Positions 7,711 through 15,242 of a stretch of 20,165 nucleotides of DNA are shown in pieces (the first letter of the stretch is position 1; every line of letters begins with the position of its first letter). The translations under genes and the position numbers were made by a program. Origin of the DNA: JBGSPQ01 sp041738505 (lineage in GTDB: Bacteria > Patescibacteriota > Gracilibacteria > UBA1369); assembly GCA_041738505.1 (NCBI GenBank), contig JBGSPQ010000007.1:1-20165 (forward strand), in the 5' to 3' direction. The notes beneath the pieces are model-generated. The model had not been told where the DNA came from and searched no databases. It saw nothing but the letters and a program-made list of their open reading frames with translations.

Positions 7711-8649
7711 ATGAGGGGAGGTGTGCCAATAAACATAACATCGGAAGAGGGCGAAATCAATCCGAACAAACTTCCCGTACCCGAAAGACCTCCCGAAGCC
7801 ATGACCGGCAAAGAATTCACTTCTTATCTTGAAAATCTTGAAAAACAACTCAAGCAATCATTACGCACCGAAGGAAAAACCCCCAATGAAATTATGAATG
7901 CCGTTATTGAACAAAGGGAGCAAGCCATTTACGAGCAGATCATGGGCGGGAATATGCCGAATCGTATGAGGGAATTTAAAAACGTGGATGTTGAATATAC
8001 GGATCCGCAAACGGGTGAAAACATTCAGGGATCCATAAGAGTTTTGCCCGACTATCTAATGGTGGGCTCCGATGAAGATGCCATAAGAGTGACCATGACA
8101 CCGGAATTGGCTCAGAGGATAGCCCGGGGGCTTGGATGCACTTTGCCCACCGACACCATGGTGGACGCGATTTCGTCCGCGGCAAGAGCTCACGGCAAAG
8201 CCATACAGCCTCATGCCATGTCCGCGGACAATAAAATGGATTCCATTTCCACACTTGCCGCGCATAACCGGATCATAGAAGAAGAATTGGGTGAATATGA
8301 AGGAAATCCTCTGATAGACGGAACAAAAAAAGATATCATTTTACCTTACGGTGATGATGGCAAAGGAAGAGTGGTGATTTACGGAATGCATTATAAAGAT
8401 GGTACAAGGATTCAGAATTACAGCAAAATTCATCATGGCAAATGGGTGGATTACAGCCATGGAGTCAGGCTGGTCGCCGGCACCATGACCATCCGTAATC
8501 CGGATGGAACAAAGACGGAAAAAAAAGTAAGCGATGTATTAACGGATCCGCGTCTGTATCGACTGATAGCGCGCAATAAAATACAAAATCCCGGTCGCCA
8601 ATACAACGAAAGCCCGCGTCGAAAAGACGAAGACGAAGTTCTGGCATAG
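7711..8649 (+). CDS. Conserved hypothetical protein of the 'VDYSHGxRLV' type
   Basis: 312 aa from ATG 7711, which has a weak GAGAG site 3 bases upstream. The N-terminus (about 1-30) is disordered and Pro/Glu-rich, and residues 32-85 are helical. The conserved part is recognisable by VLPDYLMVGSDEDAIRVTMT, PELAQRIARGLGC-LPTDTMVDAI, VVIYGMHYKDGTRIQ and KWVDYSHGVRLVAGTMTI. From memory, this motif set occurs in a widespread uncharacterised bacterial family, often secreted. No signal peptide is visible here, either from 7711 or from the in-frame upstream ATG at 7603. The YSHG segment with nearby Asp and His could be an active site, but no reaction is known to me. It converges on recR (34-base gap). 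The frame extends upstream to a lone TAG at 7684, so the real N-terminus may be longer. Confidence 0.82.
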   Translation: MRGGVPINITSEEGEINPNKLPVPERPPEAMTGKEFTSYLENLEKQLKQSLRTEGKTPNEIMNAVIEQREQAIYEQIMGGNMPNRMREFKNVDVEYTDPQTGENIQGSIRVLPDYLMVGSDEDAIRVTMTPELAQRIARGLGCTLPTDTMVDAISSAARAHGKAIQPHAMSADNKMDSISTLAAHNRIIEEELGEYEGNPLIDGTKKDIILPYGDDGKGRVVIYGMHYKDGTRIQNYSKIHHGKWVDYSHGVRLVAGTMTIRNPDGTKTEKKVSDVLTDPRLYRLIARNKIQNPGRQYNESPRRKDEDEVLA

Positions 8650-8683
8650 AAAAACGAAACTCGCAAAACGGCGCCAAATTCCC

Positions 8684-9298
8684 CTACACATACTCCACCC
8701 TGCCCTGCAGGGCTTTTGTGATAGTCATTTCGTCGGCGTAATCCAGGTCGCCACCCACCGGCAGACCGCGCGCGATGCGCGTAATCCGAACATTTTCAAA
8801 AGGTTTGATCAGTCGCAGTAAATAAAGCGCCGTAGTTTCGCCCTCCAGCCCTGGATTCGTCGCAATAATCACCTCCAGCGGCTCGCTACCCGCCACCGCC
8901 ACCCTATCCATCAAAGCCTGCACCTTCAGCTGTTCCGGTCCGATTCCGTCCACCGGTGAAAGAGCCCCGTGCAGAACATGATAAACACCTTTAAACTCAC
9001 CGGTTTTTTCCAGCGCCACCACGTCCAGTATCTCCTCCACCACGCAAATCTGCTGACGGTTGCGCCCCGGATCCGAGCAAATCCTGCACTGCTCCTCTTC
9101 GGAAATATTCCAGCAGGCGGAGCAAAACTGAACTCCGTCCTTCAAACCGCCCACCGCCCCGGCCAGCCCCTGCACGCGCGCCTCCGGAGAATGCAAAAGA
9201 TGCATCGCCAGCCTCTGGGCCGACTTGGGCCCTATCCCCGGCAGGCGGGAAAACTCTTCAATCAGCTTCTGGATGGATTTTGGTAAAAAAGAACTCAT
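8684..9298 (-). CDS. recR: Recombination mediator protein RecR
   Basis: 204 aa, the usual RecR length. It works with RecO (and RecF) to load RecA on SSB-coated single-stranded DNA during gap repair. Visible in order: helix-hairpin-helix LPGIGPKSAQRLAMHLL (19-35), a four-Cys zinc finger CSAC...CRIC (Cys59, Cys62, Cys71, Cys74), and a Toprim domain (ICVVEEILDVVALEKTGEFKGVYHVL, then NPGLEGETTALYL). The Walker B-like end is ITRIARGLPVGGDLDYADE. In many bacteria recR follows dnaX and ybaB; here that neighbourhood is absent and two orphan genes lie upstream. Start ATG 9298 has no evident Shine-Dalgarno. Confidence 0.97.
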   Translation of the reverse strand: MSSFLPKSIQKLIEEFSRLPGIGPKSAQRLAMHLLHSPEARVQGLAGAVGGLKDGVQFCSACWNISEEEQCRICSDPGRNRQQICVVEEILDVVALEKTGEFKGVYHVLHGALSPVDGIGPEQLKVQALMDRVAVAGSEPLEVIIATNPGLEGETTALYLLRLIKPFENVRITRIARGLPVGGDLDYADEMTITKALQGRVEYV

Positions 9299-9343
9299 AA
9301 AAAGCTAATACAAATACTATGACATATTAACGCTTTTCCCTCC

Positions 9344-9814
9344 CTAAGAGTCAAGCTTCTCCAAAGATTCGCCAATTAAATTCAGCTCCCGGATAAAATC
9401 CTCAACAGTGGAACTGGTAATCTTTTTTGACATCAACACCGAGCACATTCCGTTACCAGGCCCGCGAAATTCGTTAACACCCCATTCCACGGGGCTGAAC
9501 CCCGCCTGTAATAAAATCTCGGACAGCCTGGGAAGCCGCGCGACCTGCTCAATATATCTGTTAAAATCGGGAACTCCCTCCATCGGCTCATGTGATTGCA
9601 GATTAATACTCCCCGTCACGCGCATTTTCTTATCCTGCGCGTCTATTTCCAATGCAACATTTTCCGCGAGGGCTAAATTAATAATACCGTTAACCTCAAC
9701 AAAAGCCCGCTTGCCATACTTCTCCGTCACGGCTTTTTGAATATCCTCCGGATCGGGAGTATCAATGACGGCCTCGGCACAGACCTTACAATTTTTATCT
9801 TCCGATAATGTCAT
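9344..9814 (-). CDS. Orphan protein, related to the upstream 161-aa protein
   Basis: 156 aa, acidic and soluble. It opens with a CKVC pair (Cys9, Cys12), which could bind metal. A beta-rich segment (VEVNGIINLALAENVALEID) is followed by strands, then helices (DFNRYIEQVARLPRLSEILLQAGF), another strand pair, and a C-terminal helix (STVEDFIRELNLIGESLEKL). The same order and matching positions appear in the next gene upstream (for example VALEID versus ATFEID, VEDFIREL versus VDDIIAEI), so the two look like diverged paralogues. The layout (strands, central helix, strands, terminal helix) resembles CesT-type secretion-chaperone or YbjN-like folds, but that is inference. It starts 12 bases after the previous stop and shares its transcript. 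Confidence 0.72.
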   Translation of the reverse strand: MTLSEDKNCKVCAEAVIDTPDPEDIQKAVTEKYGKRAFVEVNGIINLALAENVALEIDAQDKKMRVTGSINLQSHEPMEGVPDFNRYIEQVARLPRLSEILLQAGFSPVEWGVNEFRGPGNGMCSVLMSKKITSSTVEDFIRELNLIGESLEKLDS

Positions 9815-9826
9815 AAAAATGAATTA

Positions 9827-10312
9827 TTAAATTGATTCCATGATGGAACGAAATGATTTTATTTCCGCAATAATATCGTCCACATTGCAGGAGAGAATGG
9901 GCCTCTGCATCGTCATCCGGTATTGACCTTCATTGTCGGCGCCGCTTCCTATAGGGAAAAAATCCAGTGCAATCATTTTATTGCGGAGCCGGACAAGATG
10001 TCTAAGCCCGCTTATAATTTGATTAAATTCACTTGAGTCGCCGTGAGGAAACTCCTTAAGCCCTCCAATGGCACTTTTGATATAGTAAATGCCACTGAGA
10101 GGATCAATTTCAAAAGTTGCCATAGAGCCGATTTTAAACAAAACCCAGCCGTCATTCACTGATCCCTTGGGGAATTCGCGAGTCAGGCCGGCTATCAGGG
10201 CTTCAAAATCAATCAGGGTGAAATTTTTGGAATCTTCCAGCACCCCTTCTCTGCTTACCGCATTGCACACCGGGCCGTCCGGGAGCAGCCGTAGAAAATC
10301 GGGTTGTGGCAT
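9827..10312 (-). CDS. Orphan protein, paralogue of the adjacent 156-aa protein
   Basis: 161 aa, soluble. Residues 1-30 are variable, then LIDFEALIAGLTREFPKG, the strands GWVLFKIGSMATFEID and GIYYIKSAIGGL, the central helix FNQIISGLRHLVRLRNKMIALDF, a strand with MTMQRPILSC, and the C-terminal helix VDDIIAEIKSFRSIMES. It shares fold order and several aligned positions with the 9344-9814 product, without the N-terminal CKVC. The start ATG at 10312 follows a good TTGACA/TATATT promoter, making this the first gene of a short transcript that includes 9344-9814 and perhaps recR. Function unknown. A chaperone-like (CesT/YbjN) fold is a guess from the helix-strand pattern. Confidence 0.72.
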   Translation of the reverse strand: MPQPDFLRLLPDGPVCNAVSREGVLEDSKNFTLIDFEALIAGLTREFPKGSVNDGWVLFKIGSMATFEIDPLSGIYYIKSAIGGLKEFPHGDSSEFNQIISGLRHLVRLRNKMIALDFFPIGSGADNEGQYRMTMQRPILSCNVDDIIAEIKSFRSIMESI

Positions 10313-10338
10313 TTAAGATAAAGATAAAAAGGTAATGA

Positions 10339-10368
10339 AATATAACAGCCATCTTTGAAATATGTCAA
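10339..10368 (-). promoter_or_regulatory. Promoter for the 9827-10312 gene
   Basis: Minus strand: a perfect TTGACA (-35, 10363-10368), an 18-base spacer, and TATATT (-10, 10339-10344; one mismatch). It lies in the gap between the folE stop and the ATG at 10312, giving a leader of about 20 bases. Confidence 0.65.
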
Positions 10369-10393
10369 CCACTGTTTCAGCCTGAAATCAACT

Positions 10394-10948
10394 TCAGAGG
10401 TTAACGTGGCGCAAAAACTCGTTTCGCGTGTTGAAATCGGTCTTAAACAGCCCCAGCATGGAAGAGGTGATCACCTCGCTCTGCTGTTTCTTAATGCCCC
10501 GCGCCATCATACAAAGATGCTTGGCCTCCACCACCACGGCCACCCCTTTCGGTCTCAAAATTTTATACAAAGCGTGCGCAATCTGGTTGGTCATTCTTTC
10601 CTGATTCTGCAGTCTGCGAGCGTATATTTCCACCAGCCTCGGAATTTTGGAAAGACCGATAATCTTGCCGTTTGGAATATAAGCCACGTGCACACGGCCG
10701 ATAAACGGCAGCATATGATGTTCACACATACTGTGAAACTCGACATCCTTCACCACAATCATCTCGTCATAAGATTCATCGCCAAACACGGTCAAAACGT
10801 CTTCGGGCTTCTGATTATAGCCCGCGAACAAAGTTTCATATGATTTAATCACTCTTTTAGGCGTATCCACAAGCCCTTCGCGGGCTGTGTCCTCACCAAT
10901 GAATTCCAGCAGGGAACGAATCAGGTTTTCCGGATTTTGTTCGCTCAT
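10394..10948 (-). CDS. folE: GTP cyclohydrolase I (FolE)
   Basis: 184 aa. It converts GTP to 7,8-dihydroneopterin triphosphate and formate, the first step of folate (and queuosine/pterin) synthesis, as a toroidal zinc enzyme in the cytosol. The zinc ligands are visible: Cys75 and His78 in FHSMCEHHMLPF, and Cys146 in KHLCMMARG. Family signatures GLVDTPKRV (25-33), VEIYARRLQNQERMT and QQSEVITSSMLG are intact. I chose ATG 10948 (MSEQNPENLI) over an in-frame start 16 codons upstream because that is where homologues begin. The upstream reading would also overlap the preceding gene, whose TGA stop ends at 10950, one base before this ATG. That arrangement implies coupled translation with the 253-aa orphan. 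No other folate gene is in the window. Confidence 0.96.
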   Translation of the reverse strand: MSEQNPENLIRSLLEFIGEDTAREGLVDTPKRVIKSYETLFAGYNQKPEDVLTVFGDESYDEMIVVKDVEFHSMCEHHMLPFIGRVHVAYIPNGKIIGLSKIPRLVEIYARRLQNQERMTNQIAHALYKILRPKGVAVVVEAKHLCMMARGIKKQQSEVITSSMLGLFKTDFNTRNEFLRHVNL

Positions 10949-10949
10949 A

Positions 10950-11711
10950 TCAATAAGGTTTGTTAAAGAAAAACAGCACATCCAGCGGAACGGCAATCAA
11001 TGTTGAGGTATTTGGATTGGTTCCTATTCTCGCGACACGGACACGGGGCATGCCGACATCAAGACTTTCATCCGTACAATTTACAATCTGCCATTTCTGC
11101 TGTACCGGGGAGTCGGTTTTTTTATGTAGAGAGGGATTTCCCGATGCCAACATCGGCAAAGCGATTACCTTGCCGTCAAGTAGTGTGGAAAGCCCGGTCA
11201 GCAAAAGAATATTGGAACTCAAAGACGAACTGCGCGTGGATTGTCCATATGGGGTATCCCTAAGAGCCTGATAAAGCTGGTAGAAATCAAATGAATTATC
11301 GGCACAGTCCACCAACCTGGCAATACATGATCGTGCAACGGGATGCAGTCCGTTAAAAGCGGCCCGTATTGTTCTCATGGAGCTGGATGACGGCTCCTTT
11401 TCAGGATACGCGCATTCCTCGGGAGCTTTGGTAGATGATGGAGGGCGTCGTTCGTCCAAATCAATCACGTTGCTTTCCGAGGGGGGTGGCGGTGGCTGGC
11501 TTACAAAACGATATTGGCTGGGAGACTCTGATTTTCTGGCCGGAGATCCACTCATTACATCGCGCACATCGCCCGCCGTTTCATCACGCGATCGAAGGAC
11601 GGCTGCCGCATTGGTGAGCCGATCGGAAGAAGCAGTAACATTTGCCTCCCCGGAAAAAAGAAAATTCAGGCCTGATTTGGATATTATATTTGTCATAACA
11701 AAATTTTGCAT
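10950..11711 (-). CDS. Pro/Ser-rich orphan protein upstream of folE
   Basis: 253 aa from ATG 11711 (or 248 aa from ATG 11696, MTNIISK). Residues 1-120 are low-complexity and probably disordered (SQPPPPPSESN, SSTKAPEE, EPSSSS). Residues 120-253 look folded: helices around HPVARSCIARLVDC and FYQLYQALRD, a hydrophobic stretch SSNILLLTGLSTLLDG, then strands with VRVARIGTNPNTSTLIAVPLDVLFFF. No signal peptide is convincing and no catalytic motif is recognised. The TGA stop lies one base before the folE ATG, so the two are almost certainly co-transcribed and coupled. That does not by itself imply a folate role. A promoter at 11714-11742 would put the transcript start at or beside ATG 11711, making either a leaderless start there or a short leader to 11696. 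Confidence 0.7.
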   Translation of the reverse strand: MQNFVMTNIISKSGLNFLFSGEANVTASSDRLTNAAAVLRSRDETAGDVRDVMSGSPARKSESPSQYRFVSQPPPPPSESNVIDLDERRPPSSTKAPEECAYPEKEPSSSSMRTIRAAFNGLHPVARSCIARLVDCADNSFDFYQLYQALRDTPYGQSTRSSSLSSNILLLTGLSTLLDGKVIALPMLASGNPSLHKKTDSPVQQKWQIVNCTDESLDVGMPRVRVARIGTNPNTSTLIAVPLDVLFFFNKPY

Positions 11712-11713
11712 TA

Positions 11714-11742
11714 ACCATACAATATATATAACGTACTGTCAA
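11714..11742 (-). promoter_or_regulatory. Promoter for the 10950-11711/folE transcript
   Basis: Minus strand: a perfect TTGACA (-35, 11737-11742), a 17-base spacer, and TATGGT (-10, 11714-11719). The expected start of transcription (about 11707) almost coincides with the ATG at 11709-11711, which suggests leaderless translation or use of the ATG at 11696. Confidence 0.55.
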
Positions 11743-11781
11743 TCCATGTATTACGAAAAATACCTTGCGTCCCTTTCAGAA

Positions 11782-14700
11782 TTATCTGTTCATACCATAC
11801 TCCGCCCACTTTTTGATTTGCAGATTATTCTGCTCTCCGCGTGCCAGCGCCTCCACAATCACCTCGGCAATTTGCACATTGGTGATCAGTGGGACGTTAT
11901 GATCAATCGTCTTTCTGCGTATCAGATAGCCGTCGGTCGTTTCCTCGCGACTGAAACTTTTTGGAATATTAATCACAAGATCAATTTTCTTATCGGCGAT
12001 CGCATCCGTAATACTCGGTTTTTTGTTATCGCTCAATTTGTACAGCATTGTGTTTTTCACCCCGTGCTCCGTAAGAAATTTTGATGTGCCCGCCGTCGCA
12101 TAAATATTAAATCCCATTTCTTTAAGTTTTTTGGCCGGCTCCAGCATATCTGTTTTATCCTCAATCTTTCCCGCGCTAATCAGGATATTCTTTTTTGGGA
12201 TTTTAAAACCCGCCGAAATCATCGCCTTCAAAAACGCCTCATACATATTGTCGCCGAAACACGCAACTTCTCCTGTGGAAGCCATTTCCACCCCGCTCAC
12301 CGGATCCGCTCCCTTAAGCCGCGAAAAAGAAAACTGTGGAGCTTTCACTCCCACATAATCCAAATCCAAAGTCTGATAATTCTGTTTTCTAAATTCGGTC
12401 AGCGTCTTTTTGTGCAACATCGCCTGTGTGGCGATTTCAATAAAATTATATCCCGTCACTTTGGAGGAAAAAGGGAATGATCGGCTGGCCCGCAGATTGC
12501 ATTCAATCACTTTCACCTGATTATTCTTGGCCAGAAACTGAATGTTGAAAGGACCGGTAATGTGCAGGCCCCGTGCGATTTTTTTTGTAATATCCTTAAC
12601 CCTGCGGATCGTTTCAATGTAAAGTTTTTGGGGGGGCAGAACAATGGTTGCGTCCCCCGAATGCACTCCGGCATTTTCAATATGCTCCGCAATCGCGTAA
12701 ATAAGAATATCCCCGCGCAGAGCCACGGCATCAATCTCAATCTCTTTTGCGCCGGTTTCAAATTTACTAACCACCACGGGCGCGTCCGTGGAAATTTTGG
12801 TGGCCTTGTTCAAAAAAACCTGCAGGGCATCATCGTTCCGCGCGACACTCATCGCCGCGCCCGAAAGCACATACGACGGCCGCACCAGCACCGGATACCC
12901 CACCTCTTTGGCGAATTTCTTAATCTCCTCCGACTTTACCATCTCCTGCCAGCGCGGCTGGTCAATCTCCAGCTTGTCCAAAAGTGCCGAAAACTTGTGG
13001 CGATTTTCCGCGCGGTCAATATACGAAGCCGGCGTCCCCAGCAGTTTAATTCCCTTGGCCGCCAGCTTGCGCGCCAGATTATTGGGAACCTGCCCGCCCA
13101 TGGAAACAATCACCCCCACCGGTTTTTCCTTTTCGCAAATATCCAAAACCCGCTCAATGGAAAGCTCGTCAAAATACAATTTATCCGAAACATCATAATC
13201 CGTGGAAACCGTTTCCGGATTATAATTGATAATAATCGTCTCGTACCCCGCTTTTTGCACGGTTTTAAGCGCGTTCACACAGCACCAGTCAAACTCCACG
13301 CTCGTGCCGATGGCATACGAACCCGAACCCAGCACAATAATTTTTTTCTTCCGCGATTTAAAATCGGAGTCGTTTTCACAGCCGTGATAAGTCAAATAAA
13401 GATAATTTGTTTTGGCCGGATACTCCGCCGCCATCGTATCAATCTGTTTAACAAACGGCAGAATCCCCAATTTTTTTCTGTATTCGCGGATTTGCGTTTC
13501 GCGCCCGCCCGCCAAAAGGGCAATCTGCTTATCCGAAAATCCGTTCATCTTTGCCTTTTTCATCAGATCAAAGTCGGGCTTGCCGTGAGTTTTTCCTTTC
13601 TTTTGCGATCCCGCTTTTTTAAGTTCCGCTTCAATCTTCACAATGTTTTTCAGTTTGGCCAGAAACCACTTGTCTATGCCGGAAAGTTTGCTGATTTTTT
13701 CCACGCTCCACCCCTGCCTTAAAGCCTCGGCAATCGCCAGAATCCTGCGAGGGGTGGGATTTTGTATCTCCCTGGCCAGATTCGCGTGATCACCCTCCAC
13801 ATAAGGATTGGCCACGAACCCAAAAAGCCCAATCTGCAGCATACGCAGACCCTTTTGCATCACCTCTTCAAAACTCCTTCCCAGAGCCATAATTTCACCC
13901 ACCGACTTCATCTCCGAACTTATCTGATGCGAAACCTTGCGGAACTTATCCAGATCCCAGCGCGGAATCTTTAAAGCCAGATAATCCAGCGCCGGTTCAA
14001 AACAGGCGGTCGTGGTTTTGGTAACTGCATTCTTTAATTCCGGCAGACTGTATCCCAGCGCCAGTTTCGCGGCCACATGCGCCAGCGGATACCCCGTCGC
14101 CTTGCTGGCCAGCGCCGAACTTCGGCTCAACCTCGCGTTCACTTCAATAATTCTGTAGTCGTCACTTTTTGGGTCCAATGCGTACTGGATGTTGCATTCC
14201 CCCACAATTCCCAGATGCTGAATCACGGTGATCGCGATTGTACGCAGGCGGTGATATTCCTCGTTATTAAGCGTTTGCGACGGCGCCACCACAATACTTT
14301 CCCCGGTATGAATCCCCAGCGGATCCACATTTTCCATGTTACACACCGTCACGCAGTTGCCGTAGGAATCGCGCACAACCTCGTATTCAATCTCTTTCCA
14401 TCCTTTCAGATTCTCCTCAATCAAAACCTGCGGACTAAAGGCGAAAGCGGTGTCCAGTAAATCCTTCAGTTCATCCTCCTTAAAAGCGAACCCCGAACCC
14501 TTTCCCCCCAGCGCGAAAGCCGCCCGCACAATCACCGGATAGCCGATTTTTTTGGCGGCGGAAAGCCCTTCTTTAATTGATTTACAGGCGAAACTTTTGG
14601 GGACTTTCATCCCGATTTCCGCCATTTTTTTATTAAACAACTCGCGGTCTTCGGTGTACTGAATGGCTTCCACAGGCGTCCCCAGCACTTTCACGTTGTG

Positions 14701-15111
14701 CTTTTTTAAAATCCCTTTTTCAAAAAGTTCAATTCCGCAGTTCAGCGCGGTCTGCCCGCCGAAACTAAGTAAAATCCCGTCCGGTTTCTCCTTTTCAATC
14801 ACCTTTTCCGCAAACTCCGCGTTCACCGGCAGAAAATAAACCTTGTCGGCAAGCCCCTTACTGGTCTGATTGGTGGCGATATTGGGATTCAGCAGAACCG
14901 TGGCAATCTTCTCCTCCTTCATCGCCTTAATCGCCTGCGATCCGGAATAATCAAACTCCCCCGCCTCTCCAATCTTAAGCGCGCCCGATCCCAGAATCAG
15001 AACCTTCTTCAAGCCACTCGTCCTTTTCGACAGCATGCCATCCTCCTTCCGCAAACGACCGACACTCGCCTTCCCGGCTCCTGCCTTTGACTTGATAAAA
15101 TCTTTTGCCAT
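11782..15111 (-). CDS. carB: Carbamoyl-phosphate synthase large subunit (CarB), CAD/Bacteroidetes subtype
   Basis: 1109 aa. It makes carbamoyl phosphate from bicarbonate, two ATP and glutamine-derived ammonia for pyrimidine and arginine synthesis. It has two homologous ATP-grasp halves: the first with KKVLILGSGALKIGEAGEFD, FGGQTALNCG and ALGGKGSGFA, the second with LGSGSYAIGTSVEFDWC, SMGGQVPNNLARKL and RPSYVLSGAAM. An oligomerisation linker and a C-terminal MGS-like allosteric domain (ISAGKIEDKTDM...YATAGTSKFL) are also present. The wording of the motifs (LLNPNIATNQTS, ENVDPLGIHTGES, NARLSRSSALASKATGYPLA, VNYNPETVSTDYD-like, FDWC) is that of eukaryotic CAD and Bacteroidetes enzymes, not the usual bacterial GPIVIGQACEFD type. 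I chose ATG 15111; a TTG seven codons upstream (15132) is possible. A roughly 32-residue basic extension precedes the conserved start. carA is not in the window. Confidence 0.96.
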   Translation of the reverse strand: MAKDFIKSKAGAGKASVGRLRKEDGMLSKRTSGLKKVLILGSGALKIGEAGEFDYSGSQAIKAMKEEKIATVLLNPNIATNQTSKGLADKVYFLPVNAEFAEKVIEKEKPDGILLSFGGQTALNCGIELFEKGILKKHNVKVLGTPVEAIQYTEDRELFNKKMAEIGMKVPKSFACKSIKEGLSAAKKIGYPVIVRAAFALGGKGSGFAFKEDELKDLLDTAFAFSPQVLIEENLKGWKEIEYEVVRDSYGNCVTVCNMENVDPLGIHTGESIVVAPSQTLNNEEYHRLRTIAITVIQHLGIVGECNIQYALDPKSDDYRIIEVNARLSRSSALASKATGYPLAHVAAKLALGYSLPELKNAVTKTTTACFEPALDYLALKIPRWDLDKFRKVSHQISSEMKSVGEIMALGRSFEEVMQKGLRMLQIGLFGFVANPYVEGDHANLAREIQNPTPRRILAIAEALRQGWSVEKISKLSGIDKWFLAKLKNIVKIEAELKKAGSQKKGKTHGKPDFDLMKKAKMNGFSDKQIALLAGGRETQIREYRKKLGILPFVKQIDTMAAEYPAKTNYLYLTYHGCENDSDFKSRKKKIIVLGSGSYAIGTSVEFDWCCVNALKTVQKAGYETIIINYNPETVSTDYDVSDKLYFDELSIERVLDICEKEKPVGVIVSMGGQVPNNLARKLAAKGIKLLGTPASYIDRAENRHKFSALLDKLEIDQPRWQEMVKSEEIKKFAKEVGYPVLVRPSYVLSGAAMSVARNDDALQVFLNKATKISTDAPVVVSKFETGAKEIEIDAVALRGDILIYAIAEHIENAGVHSGDATIVLPPQKLYIETIRRVKDITKKIARGLHITGPFNIQFLAKNNQVKVIECNLRASRSFPFSSKVTGYNFIEIATQAMLHKKTLTEFRKQNYQTLDLDYVGVKAPQFSFSRLKGADPVSGVEMASTGEVACFGDNMYEAFLKAMISAGFKIPKKNILISAGKIEDKTDMLEPAKKLKEMGFNIYATAGTSKFLTEHGVKNTMLYKLSDNKKPSITDAIADKKIDLVINIPKSFSREETTDGYLIRRKTIDHNVPLITNVQIAEVIVEALARGEQNNLQIKKWAEYGMNR

Positions 15112-15202
15112 ATCAACGGCGAGTATAAACAAAACACATCAGCGGTGCAACATGGATCATCTCCGCACTCGGCGCAAACGACTACAAAAAAGTTGTTTTT
15201 TA

Positions 15203-15211
15203 TGGTAAAAT
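15203..15211 (+). promoter_or_regulatory. Extended -10 promoter (TGGTAAAAT) for the DUF4256 gene
   Basis: The same nine bases as at 7573-7581. It lies in the 131-base divergent gap with carB and gives a start near 15218 and an AT-rich leader of about 25 bases without a Shine-Dalgarno. No good -35 is present, which fits an extended -10 promoter. Confidence 0.5.
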
Positions 15212-15242
15212 AAACAGATATTGTATGTAAATAATCAACAAT

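Noticed and set aside
10949..10996. FolE start 16 codons upstream (MPFRWMCC...)
   Set aside because: It overlaps the end of the upstream gene and is not FolE-like; homologues begin near MSEQNPENL at 10948.
12562..13722. Long open frame (386 codons) on the plus strand inside carB
   Set aside because: It is antisense to a fully conserved CarB; the protein is His/Arg/Asn-rich with no recognisable domain, as expected from the opposite strand of a biased coding sequence.
15112..15132. TTG start for carB seven codons upstream
   Set aside because: The extra residues match no CarB homologue and ATG 15111 is available; kept only as an alternative.
15152..15208. 18-codon ORF (MDHLRTRRKRLQKSCFLW) in the carB/DUF4256 gap
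   Set aside because: Very short, no ribosome site, and its end overlaps the likely promoter of the DUF4256 gene.
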